Below, one piece after another: positions 1 through 5,583 of a DNA stretch of 6,199 nucleotides. The stretch comes from Pseudomonadota bacterium. GTDB lineage: Bacteria > Pseudomonadota > Alphaproteobacteria > Acetobacterales > Acetobacteraceae. Every line of letters begins with the position of its first letter. Positions within the stretch are counted from its first letter, which is position 1. The translations under genes were made by a program, and so were the position numbers. The DNA lies in assembly GCA_021779655.1 (NCBI GenBank), contig JAJYAF010000138.1, positions 1-6,199 on the forward strand, written 5' to 3'. The notes beneath the pieces were generated by a model. That model saw nothing but the letters and a program-made list of their open reading frames with translations. It was not told where the DNA came from and did not search any database.

Positions 1-225
1 GGGAATATTGGGCAGCCAGATGGCGACCCGGTCTCCCGGGCCCACGCCCAGCCGGGCGAGGCCGGCGGCGAGACCGGCGCTCTCCCGCGCGAGTTCGCCA
101 TAGCGCAGCGTGCGGTCCCGATCGATGAAGGCGGTTCCCTCAGGCGTTTGCGCCGCATGGCCGCTGAGCAATGCCGCCAATGTTGATGGGTAGACCGATT
201 TTTCCTGGGTATTTCCTGATTTCAT
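1..225 (-). CDS. AMP-forming acyl-CoA synthetase/ligase, N-terminal part (runs off left edge)
   Basis: The first 75 codons of a minus-strand gene are visible, reading MKSGNTQEKS at the start and ending at LPNIP on the window edge. Residues 39-75 match the opening of the adenylate-forming (AMP-binding) fold: a TLRYGELARES segment, then GLAAGLARLGVGPGDRVAIWLPN, the usual 'Y-x-E-L ... L-G-V-x-x-G-D-R-V-A-I' pattern. Members activate a carboxylic acid with ATP through an acyl-adenylate to the CoA thioester in the cytoplasm. The catalytic core (P-loop and C-terminal lysine domain) is outside the window, so substrate class is unknown. The start is ATG at 223-225, preceded on the minus strand by AAGGAAG (233-239) with a 7-nt spacer. 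It is divergent from the dioxygenase gene. With acyl-CoA dehydrogenases and a crotonase nearby, it probably supplies the CoA ester for the same pathway (inference). Family call is strong; specificity is not known. Confidence 0.88.
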   Translation of the reverse strand, partial: MKSGNTQEKSVYPSTLAALLSGHAAQTPEGTAFIDRDRTLRYGELARESAGLAAGLARLGVGPGDRVAIWLPNIP

Positions 226-239
226 CAATGTTCTTCCTT

Positions 240-269
240 TGATTGGCTTGATAGTGATTGGCTTGATAG
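240..269. repeat. Perfect 15-bp tandem direct repeat, two copies
   Basis: TGATTGGCTTGATAG occurs twice, head to tail, at 240-254 and 255-269 without a mismatch. On the minus strand it directly abuts the Shine-Dalgarno sequence of the acyl-CoA ligase (233-239), so it lies in the ligase leader or promoter. Each unit contains a TATCAA hexamer on the minus strand that could act as a weak -10 box. It may be a recent slippage duplication or a pair of regulator sites; the sequence alone does not decide. Confidence 0.9.
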
Positions 270-332
270 GGCCGTGCCGCCCGAATTGTTGAAAATGTCT
301 AGCACGATCCGTCTCTTGGCGAACTCTCGTCT

Positions 333-353
333 CTCGCGGCTTGAAATCGCGAG
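333..353. promoter_or_regulatory. Operator-like inverted repeat over the dioxygenase -35 box
   Basis: CTCGCG (333-338) and CGCGAG (348-353) form a perfect 6-bp inverted repeat separated by 9 bp. The centre TTGAA (341-345) is also symmetric, so 8 of 10 pairs match in a 21-bp element. It encloses the TTGAAA -35 candidate at 341-346. A repressor bound there would block the predicted promoter, which is a common arrangement for TetR-, GntR- or MarR-type regulators. No regulator gene is in the window, so the cognate protein is unknown. Confidence 0.45.
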
Positions 354-370
354 GCTAGGCTGCCTATGCT
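341..370 (+). promoter_or_regulatory. Candidate sigma70-type promoter for the dioxygenase gene
   Basis: TTGAAA (341-346, 5 of 6 to TTGACA) is followed after 18 bp by TATGCT (365-370, 4 of 6 to TATAAT). Transcription would begin near 377, leaving a very short leader of about 16 nt that still contains the GGGAGGG ribosome binding site (379-385). This is a consensus match only. Confidence 0.45.
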
Positions 371-392
371 CCCGATCCGGGAGGGATGAACA

Positions 393-1271
393 ATGCGAGT
401 GACCGACCATGAGATGCAGGATCATGAGGCGCAGGAAAATGGACTGACCGTGCGGCGGCTGGCGGGAGCCATTGGCGCGGAAATCGGCGGTGTGGCGTTA
501 TCACCGAGCCTGCCGGCGGCCATCATCGCCGCGATCCGTGAAATCTGGCTGCGGCATGGGGTGGTGTTTTTCCGCGACCAGCACGCGCTTGGCCCCAAGG
601 CGTTCGCCGATTTCGCCCGCCGCTTCGGGGAGGTGACGGAATATCCGTTTGTCAAAGGCCTGGCCGAGGCGCCGGAAGTTATCCCCATTGTCAAGCTGGA
701 ACAGGAGGTGACGAATTTCGGCGGTCTCTGGCACACCGACACAGCGTATCTGGAATTTCCCCCGATGTCGACCCTGCTGATCGCGCGGGAAGTACCGCCC
801 TATGGCGGCGATACCTTGTTCGCCAGCGGCTATGCCGCGTACGAAGCGCTTTCCGAGGGCATGAAACGGATGCTGGAACCTCTGCGCGCCGTAAACAGCA
901 GCGTGAAAGCCGAGACGACCAAGACGCGCGAGGACCGGCTGCGGGACAGCGCCCGGGCCGATGCGCAGGATGTTTACGAGGCCGAGCACCCGGTGGTGCG
1001 CACGCATCCGGAAACGGGACGCAAGGCGCTTTATGTGAATTATGGCCACACGACGAGATTCGCCGGCATGACGGAAGCGGAGAGCGCGCCATTGCTGGCC
1101 TACCTGTTCGCCCATCAGGTACGGCCGGAATTCACCTGTCGCTTCAACTGGCGGCCGGGTTCACTCGCTTTCTGGGACAATCGCTGCGTGCTGCATAATC
1201 CGGTGAACGATTATCATGGGTTTCGCCGTGTCATGCACCGGGTGATCCTGGCCGGGGACCGCCCGGCCTGA
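393..1271 (+). CDS. TauD/TfdA-family 2-oxoglutarate-dependent Fe(II) dioxygenase
   Basis: A 292-residue protein, the usual size for this family, which couples oxidative decarboxylation of 2-oxoglutarate to hydroxylation of a small substrate in the cytoplasm. The iron facial triad is visible: H114 and D116 in LWHTDTAY, and H268 in WDNRCVLHNP. T141 (GGDTLF) and R279 (FRRVMHR) match the 2-oxoglutarate-binding Thr and Arg, and the spacing (His to Thr 27; distal His to Arg 11 and 15) is the same as I recall for E. coli TauD. Positions that hold taurine in TauD appear replaced (Y84, V87, G110), so taurine is unlikely; the substrate is unknown. ATG 393 is chosen because GGGAGGG (379-385) sits 7 nt upstream; the later in-frame ATG at 414 lacks such a site. 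The gene is divergent from the ligase and ends 4 bp from the convergent flavoprotein gene. NCBI-style naming as 'taurine dioxygenase' would over-specify it. Confidence 0.92.
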   Translation: MRVTDHEMQDHEAQENGLTVRRLAGAIGAEIGGVALSPSLPAAIIAAIREIWLRHGVVFFRDQHALGPKAFADFARRFGEVTEYPFVKGLAEAPEVIPIVKLEQEVTNFGGLWHTDTAYLEFPPMSTLLIAREVPPYGGDTLFASGYAAYEALSEGMKRMLEPLRAVNSSVKAETTKTREDRLRDSARADAQDVYEAEHPVVRTHPETGRKALYVNYGHTTRFAGMTEAESAPLLAYLFAHQVRPEFTCRFNWRPGSLAFWDNRCVLHNPVNDYHGFRRVMHRVILAGDRPA

Positions 1272-1289
1272 CCGGTCAGGACCCGGCGG
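1259..1289. terminator. Possible shared bidirectional terminator hairpin between convergent genes
   Basis: CCTGACCGGTCAGG (1267-1280) is a perfect 14-bp palindrome that contains the stop codon of the dioxygenase (1269-1271) and that of the flavoprotein (1276-1278, minus strand). The flanks add interrupted pairs: CCG 1259-1261 with CGG 1287-1289, CC 1263-1264 with GG 1285-1286, and GG 1265-1266 with CC 1282-1283. The stem is strong but no T-tract follows on either strand, so it is not a classical intrinsic terminator. It could still pause polymerase or protect 3' ends. Confidence 0.4.
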
Positions 1290-2226
1290 AAAGTCGTTGC
1301 AGCGCTGCCCGGTATTCCCGCGCGAGGCGCGCGACCAGATCCGCGACCGGCACGATTTCTTTCACCGCGCCGATGCCATGGCCGCTTCCCCAGATATCGC
1401 GCCATGCCTTGGCTTCGCCAGTCTCCTCGACCCGGGTGCTGAAATCCATGCTCCCGGCGCCATGGGTTTTAAGCCTGGCGACATCGAAACCCGCCGCCAT
1501 GATGGAAGGGATGAGGTAATTGCCGTGGATGCCGGAAAAAACGTCTGAATAGAGGATGTCTTTCGACGACGAATCGATGATCATCTGCTTGTAGGCTTCG
1601 GCGGCGTTGGCTTCCTTCGTCGCGATGAAGGGCGAGCCGATATAGGCGAAATCCGCGTCCAGCGCGCGCGCGGCGGCAATGGAATTGCCATTGGCGATGG
1701 CGCCGGAAAGCGCGAGCGGGCCGGAGAACCAGGCGCGGATCTCCTGCACCAGGGCGAAAGGTGATATGGTGCCGGCATGGCCGCCCGCACCCGCGGCGAC
1801 GGCGACGATTCCATCCGCGCCCCGGGCGATGGCCTTATGGGCGAATTCGTCGTTAATGATATCGTGAAGCACGACGCCGCCATAGGAATGGACGGCCTCG
1901 TTGACCTCGGGCCGAGCGCCCAGCGAACAGATGATCACCGGCACTTCATATTTTACGCAAAGCGCGAGATCCTCCATCAAACGCGGATTGGTCTTATGGA
2001 CGATGAGATTCACGGCGAAGGGCGCGTCATTCGCGGTCAGCTCGCGGCGGAGCCGTTGGAGCCACTGCTCGAACACGCCGGACGGCCTGGCATTGAGCGA
2101 GGGAAACGAACCCACCACCCCGGCCCGGCACTCGGCGATGACGAGATCCGGAGTGGAGACGATGAACATGGGCGCGGCGATGACCGGCACAGAGAGACGG
2201 TTTTTGAATAAATCCGGCATGGACAT
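1276..2226 (-). CDS. Nitronate monooxygenase-family FMN oxidoreductase (2-nitropropane dioxygenase-like)
   Basis: A 316-residue TIM-barrel flavoprotein of the nitronate monooxygenase/NPD family. Visible landmarks are the N-terminal PVIAAPMFIVS strand (14-24) and PFAVNLIVHKTNP (69-81). Next come GADGIVAVAAGAGGHAGTIS (136-155), with H150 at the family's catalytic-histidine position, and the phosphate-binding region LALSGAIANG (171-180) followed by YIGSPFIAT (195-203). Members oxidise alkyl nitronates such as propionate 3-nitronate with FMN and oxygen; many are annotated only as NAD(P)H-dependent flavin oxidoreductases, and this branch is often found near acyl-CoA catabolic genes. The Glu often seen two residues before the GGH motif is Ala here. 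ATG 2226 is preferred over the in-frame ATG at 2220 because AGGAGG ends 8 nt upstream. It is convergent with the dioxygenase and divergent from the acyl-CoA dehydrogenase operon. The family is confident; the physiological substrate is not known and need not be a nitronate. Confidence 0.9.
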   Translation of the reverse strand: MSMPDLFKNRLSVPVIAAPMFIVSTPDLVIAECRAGVVGSFPSLNARPSGVFEQWLQRLRRELTANDAPFAVNLIVHKTNPRLMEDLALCVKYEVPVIICSLGARPEVNEAVHSYGGVVLHDIINDEFAHKAIARGADGIVAVAAGAGGHAGTISPFALVQEIRAWFSGPLALSGAIANGNSIAAARALDADFAYIGSPFIATKEANAAEAYKQMIIDSSSKDILYSDVFSGIHGNYLIPSIMAAGFDVARLKTHGAGSMDFSTRVEETGEAKAWRDIWGSGHGIGAVKEIVPVADLVARLAREYRAALQRLSAGS

Positions 2227-2234
2227 GCGGCTTA

Positions 2235-2240
2235 CCTCCT
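2235..2240 (-). promoter_or_regulatory. Shine-Dalgarno site that fixes the flavoprotein start
   Basis: Read on the minus strand this is a full AGGAGG, 8 nt before ATG 2226. The second in-frame ATG, two codons later, would be 14 nt away, so the MSMPDL start is favoured. Confidence 0.75.
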
Positions 2241-2276
2241 GCTTGCTGGCCCGCCTTGCTCCGGCGCGCTCGCGTC

Positions 2277-2305
2277 ATATTGGGCGAAGTGGGGCGGGCG
2301 GGCAA
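2277..2305 (-). promoter_or_regulatory. Weak candidate promoter for the flavoprotein gene
   Basis: On the minus strand TTGCCC (2300-2305) and CAATAT (2277-2282) are separated by exactly 17 bp and lie about 50 bp before the start codon. The hexamers match the sigma70 consensus at only 4 and 3 positions, so position and spacing are the main support. Confidence 0.25.
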
Positions 2306-2329
2306 GGATGCATCGAAATGGATCGGCGC

Positions 2330-2335
2330 TTGACA
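2330..2335 (+). promoter_or_regulatory. Perfect -35 hexamer (TTGACA) upstream of the dehydrogenase operon
   Basis: TTGACA at 2330-2335 is an exact sigma70 -35 consensus in the divergent region, 122 bp before the first operon start codon. No good TATAAT-like box lies 16-18 bp downstream; the nearest AT-containing hexamers (around 2357-2363) are about 21-22 bp away. It may be an activator-dependent promoter or a chance match. Confidence 0.3.
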
Positions 2336-2457
2336 TACATTCTCCCCTGTGATCCGCTTATGCCAAACGGGCGTCCAAGGGTTTTCTCCAGTCCCATGCG
2401 CTCCCAACCGAGGAAACAACGGCCAGGAACGCGTTTCATGGCCAGGGAGGAGTTCTC

Positions 2458-3609
2458 ATGGATTTCGAGTTCACCGAGGAACAGAATTTGTTGCGCGAGA
2501 GCGTGCGGACAATGCTCAACCGCATCGCCACTCCCGAATATGTGAGGCGCTGTGACACCGAGCCATATTACCCGGAAGAATTATACCAGGGCTTTCTTGA
2601 GATGGGCCTGCTCCGTATGCCGTTTCCCGAATCCGTGGGAGGGCTTGGCGGCGGTGTGATCGATTTCATGATCATCGCGGAGGAGCTTGCCAGAAAAAGT
2701 TATGATTTTCTGGGCGCCTATGGCACCTGCGTATTCAACGGGCTGAACATTCTGAACAACGGCACCCAAGCCCAGCGCGCCTATTGGCTGCCCCGCCTCC
2801 TCGACGGCTCGATCCGCATGTCGATCTCGATGACCGAGCCGGGGGCGGGCTCCGACGCGGGTGCGATCCGCAGCAGCGCCCGGCGCGATGGGGATCATTG
2901 GGTCATCAACGGCCAGAAGGTGTTTTCAACCGGCGCCGGCGCCAAGAACAACGTCATCAACCTTTATGTGCGCACGCGGCCTACGGGCGCGCATCAGGAT
3001 AGTCTTTCGCTCTTTCTGGTGGATAATACGACACCAGGCATAACCCTGCGTAAGCTGGACACGCTGGGGCGGCGCGCGCTCGGGACTTACGAGGTGTTTC
3101 TGGACGATGTGCGGGTTCCGGCGGACCGTCTCGTCGGCGAAGAGAACAAAGGCTGGGCCTATATGCTTTCCGGCCTGCAGCTGGAGCGGCTGATGACCGC
3201 TTCCGGATATGTGGGCGCGGCGGACGCGGCGGTTGATCTGGCGCTCAATTACGCGAAGGAGCGCAAGCAGTTTGGCCAGCCGATCGGCACGTTCCAGGCC
3301 ATTGCCCACATGCTCGCGGATATGCGCACCGATGTCGAGGCGAGCCGGCTTCTTACGTGGCGGGCGGGCTGGCAGCTCGCGCGCGGGGAGAACGCGCTGA
3401 TGGCGATTTCCCAGGCCAAGCTGTTCGGGTCGGAAGCCTATGCGCGCATCGCCAATCTTGGCATGCAGATCATGGGCGGCTATGGCTACATGATGGAATT
3501 CGACATGCAGCGCCATTACCGGGACGCTCGGGTGACCACGATAACGGCGGGCACATCGCAAATGCAGCGTAACCTCATCGCGGGTTTGCTCGGCCTCAAG
3601 ACGAAATGA
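2458..3609 (+). CDS. Acyl-CoA dehydrogenase 1 (helix-G glutamate type)
   Basis: A 383-residue protein of standard length for this FAD family, which forms an alpha,beta double bond in an acyl-CoA and passes electrons to electron-transfer flavoprotein. The N-terminal helical domain opens with MDFEFTEEQN. The middle beta domain carries SMTEPGAGSD (124-133), NGQKVFST (151-158) and LDDVRVP (215-221). The C-terminal helical domain carries ERKQFGQPIG (268-277) and IMGGYGY (338-344). The usual catalytic Glu of medium- and short-chain enzymes (EGTS) is Ala here (A364 in TAGTSQMQ). E243 in LQLERLMTA falls instead at the helix-G position used by isovaleryl-CoA and long-chain dehydrogenases. An active enzyme acting on branched or bulky acyl-CoAs is therefore plausible (inference). 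ATG 2458 has GGGAGGAG 5 nt upstream. It is the first gene of an operon; the next starts 7 bp downstream. Confidence 0.95.
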   Translation: MDFEFTEEQNLLRESVRTMLNRIATPEYVRRCDTEPYYPEELYQGFLEMGLLRMPFPESVGGLGGGVIDFMIIAEELARKSYDFLGAYGTCVFNGLNILNNGTQAQRAYWLPRLLDGSIRMSISMTEPGAGSDAGAIRSSARRDGDHWVINGQKVFSTGAGAKNNVINLYVRTRPTGAHQDSLSLFLVDNTTPGITLRKLDTLGRRALGTYEVFLDDVRVPADRLVGEENKGWAYMLSGLQLERLMTASGYVGAADAAVDLALNYAKERKQFGQPIGTFQAIAHMLADMRTDVEASRLLTWRAGWQLARGENALMAISQAKLFGSEAYARIANLGMQIMGGYGYMMEFDMQRHYRDARVTTITAGTSQMQRNLIAGLLGLKTK

Positions 3610-3616
3610 GAGACCA

Positions 3617-4792
3617 ATGGATTTTGAACTGACCGAAGACCAGATTCATCTGCGCGACGCGGCGCGCCGCCTGGCGCAGCAGGAGTTTCGCGATAAGGCG
3701 GCGCGATGGGATCGGGAGGAGAGATTTCCCGAGGAAAACAAGCACCGGCTCGCCGAGCTCGGGTATCTCGGGCTTAGCATGGAGCGGGAATACGGCGGGT
3801 CCGAGGCCGGACTGGTGAGCACTTATCTGGTCATCGAGGAGCTGGCGAAGGTCGATCTGCTGACGGCGATGATCGTGCATGACCAGAACGTCTCGCCGAG
3901 GATCGTTGCCAACCATGGCCCGGAGGAATTGCGCCGGCGGGTGTTGCCGGGCGTCGTGAAGGGGGAAATCGAGTGCAGCATCGCCTGGACGGAACCCGAG
4001 GCGGGATCCGACGGAACGGCGATCCGCACGACCGCGACGCGTGAGGGCGATTTTTATATCGTCAATGGCCAAAAGGTATTCACGACCTTCGGTGACCGGG
4101 CGCACATGCATCTTGTCTATGCCCGGTTCGGGCCTTCGCGTGGGGCCAAAGGGATTGGCACCATACTTGTCGAGCGGGACAGTCCGGGGCTGACGGTACG
4201 CAAAATCGAAGGCAAGATGGGCGTGCGCGGGGCGGCGGAAAATGAACTGTTTTTCGATAATGTCCGGGTGCCCGCTAGTAATGTCGTTACGCTCGGCGAT
4301 CCGGAAAACTCGCGCGGCTTCGTCGGCCCGCTCACCATCTACAACGGCACGCGCGTCGGCATGGGGGTCATGGCGCTCGGCGTGGCCGAGGGCGCATTTG
4401 ATCTGGCCCGCGAATATATGACCGTGCGCGAGCAGTTCGGGCAAAAACTTTGCGAGATGCAGGGTCTTCGCTGGATGATGGCGGACACGCTAATTGAAAT
4501 CGAAGCCGCGCGCTGTCTTTGCTACAAGGCGCTGGCATTGATCGATGCGGGCAAACCAGATCCCGCGCTGTGTTCGATGGCCAAGGTCTTTGCAACGGAA
4601 ATGGCCCAGCGCGTGACACTGCAATGCCAGCAAATGTTCGGCGGCTACGGCTATTTCGGCCTGCTGCCGCTTGAACGCATGGTGCGCGATGTACGCATGC
4701 TAACCTTGACCGGCGGCACCACCCAGACGCAGAAAAATGTGATCGCCGGGCACATCTTCAGCCAAAAATCGGCAGGGGGAAGACGACCATGA
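3617..4792 (+). CDS. Acyl-CoA dehydrogenase 2, without a Glu at either usual catalytic-base position
   Basis: A 391-residue, full-length member of the FAD acyl-CoA dehydrogenase family. It shows MDFELTEDQI at the N-terminus and AWTEPEAGSD (123-132), NGQKVFTT (150-157), KMGVRG (200-205) and FFDNVRVP (212-219) in the flavin and substrate-binding middle domain. VREQFGQ (270-276) and MFGGYGY (340-346) are in the C-terminal domain, so the FAD site looks intact. Aligned without gaps to dehydrogenase 1, the helix-G base position is T245 (NGTRVG), and the EGT position is G366 (TGGTTQTQ). Neither Glu is present. Either another acid serves (D89 in VHDQN is a candidate), or the protein works with a partner subunit or on an unusual, perhaps cyclic, substrate. 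It begins 7 bp after dehydrogenase 1 with only a weak GAGAG site overlapping the previous stop, so translation is probably coupled; its stop overlaps the next start by 4 bp. Confidence 0.93.
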   Translation: MDFELTEDQIHLRDAARRLAQQEFRDKAARWDREERFPEENKHRLAELGYLGLSMEREYGGSEAGLVSTYLVIEELAKVDLLTAMIVHDQNVSPRIVANHGPEELRRRVLPGVVKGEIECSIAWTEPEAGSDGTAIRTTATREGDFYIVNGQKVFTTFGDRAHMHLVYARFGPSRGAKGIGTILVERDSPGLTVRKIEGKMGVRGAAENELFFDNVRVPASNVVTLGDPENSRGFVGPLTIYNGTRVGMGVMALGVAEGAFDLAREYMTVREQFGQKLCEMQGLRWMMADTLIEIEAARCLCYKALALIDAGKPDPALCSMAKVFATEMAQRVTLQCQQMFGGYGYFGLLPLERMVRDVRMLTLTGGTTQTQKNVIAGHIFSQKSAGGRRP

Positions 4793-5559
4793 CGATAAAA
4801 ACCGAAATCCATGGCGCGGTCGCGCATATCATTCTGGCGCGGCCGGATAAGCTCAATGCGATATCTCCCGAGATGATGCAGAACTTGGGGGATGCCGCTC
4901 TGGATTTGCAAAAAAATCGCGATGTGCGCGCTGTCGTCATCCGCGGGGAGGGACGCGCCTTTAGCGCGGGTGGCGATATCGGCACGATGACCGGATTTGA
5001 TCTGGTGGCCGGGCGACTCCGGTTGCAACGGGCGCATCGGGCGATTACGGCGATCGCCAATATGGACAAGCCGGTGATCGCCGCGGTGCGGGGGCCGACG
5101 GTGGGTGTAGGATGGAGCGTTGCCCTGGCTTGCGACCTGGTTGTGGCTTCCGAAACCACGCGCTTCGGCGCGGTGTTCAAGAAAATCGGCCTCGCGCCGG
5201 ATGGCGGCATGGCGTTTTTCCTTACCCATTATATCGGCGTGCTACGGACGCGGGAGCTATTGATGTCGGCCCGCCTGGTGGAGGCGAAAGAGGCGCTCTC
5301 CATGGGGCTGGTCACCGAGATCGTGGCGGATCAGGAACTGGAGACACGGGCCAGCGCGCTGGCTGAGGAACTTGCCCAGTCCGCGACCTTTGCGCTGGCA
5401 ATGGGCAAGCGGATGCTGTGGGCGGCGGTGCAGCCCGGCCTTGAATCATTTCTTGACGCGGAAGCGCATATTCAAAACCTGGCATTACGCAGCGACGATC
5501 ATCGCGAGGGGGCGGCCGCCTTCCGCGAAAAACGCCAACCGAAATTTGTGGGCCACTGA
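4789..5559 (+). CDS. PaaG-like enoyl-CoA hydratase/isomerase (crotonase fold)
   Basis: A 256-residue crotonase-superfamily protein of typical length. The oxyanion-hole strands are visible: RAFSAGGDIG (56-65) and GPTVGVGWSVALACD (102-116). The two glutamates of classical enoyl-CoA hydratase are missing; their positions hold S110 and F130. D138 in KIGLAPDGG lines up with the catalytic Asp of PaaG, the epoxyphenylacetyl-CoA isomerase. The C-terminal SDDHREGAAAFREKRQPKF also resembles PaaG-type proteins. It therefore more likely shifts a double bond or isomerises a CoA thioester than hydrates it (inference); assignment to phenylacetate breakdown is not justified without other paa genes. ATG 4789 overlaps the preceding dehydrogenase stop as ATGA, with a GGGGGAAG site upstream, so the two are translationally coupled and probably serve the same substrate. 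Confidence 0.92.
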   Translation: MTIKTEIHGAVAHIILARPDKLNAISPEMMQNLGDAALDLQKNRDVRAVVIRGEGRAFSAGGDIGTMTGFDLVAGRLRLQRAHRAITAIANMDKPVIAAVRGPTVGVGWSVALACDLVVASETTRFGAVFKKIGLAPDGGMAFFLTHYIGVLRTRELLMSARLVEAKEALSMGLVTEIVADQELETRASALAEELAQSATFALAMGKRMLWAAVQPGLESFLDAEAHIQNLALRSDDHREGAAAFREKRQPKFVGH

Positions 5560-5570
5560 TTTCAGGCCCC

Positions 5571-5576
5571 GCGGAG
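5571..5576 (+). promoter_or_regulatory. Shine-Dalgarno-like site for dehydrogenase 3
   Basis: GCGGAG lies 7 nt before ATG 5584. An earlier ATG at 5577 touches the site and its frame closes after six codons, so 5584 is the supported start. Confidence 0.6.
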
Positions 5577-5583
5577 ATGTTTC

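Larger units (their letters stand above)
2227..2457. other. Divergent intergenic region between flavoprotein and dehydrogenase operon
   Basis: These 231 bp separate two outward-facing genes and should hold both promoters. The weak minus-strand promoter and the exact TTGACA described separately lie here, as does the ribosome binding site GGGAGGAG (2445-2452) for the first dehydrogenase. Apart from a short GATGCATC palindrome (2307-2314) and a GC-rich stretch at 2290-2303, I see no convincing operator, riboswitch or small gene. Confidence 0.6.

Noticed and set aside
501..1115. Long open frame on the minus strand opposite the dioxygenase gene
   Set aside because: It lies wholly antisense to a gene with complete family motifs; its translation is Arg/His/Pro-rich with no recognisable domain. 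Such frames are common in GC-rich coding DNA.
2247..2260. TGGCCCGCCTTGCT resembles a sigma54 -24/-12 promoter
   Set aside because: The GG and GC elements are 2 bp too close together for sigma54, and the site would lie between the flavoprotein gene and its operon neighbour with no supporting activator site.
2249..2303. GC-rich inverted repeat GCCCGCC ... GGCGGGC in the flavoprotein leader
   Set aside because: Arms are short, purely G/C and match in more than one register, as expected by chance in this composition.
2438..2545. Possible 35-codon leader reading frame overlapping the start of dehydrogenase 1
   Set aside because: It has an AGGAA sequence upstream, but most of it is the dehydrogenase coding sequence in another frame, and the peptide shows no attenuation-type codon run.
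3596..4444. 282-codon minus-strand open frame opposite dehydrogenase 2
   Set aside because: The plus-strand frame is an intact acyl-CoA dehydrogenase; the antisense product has no motif and no ribosome binding context.
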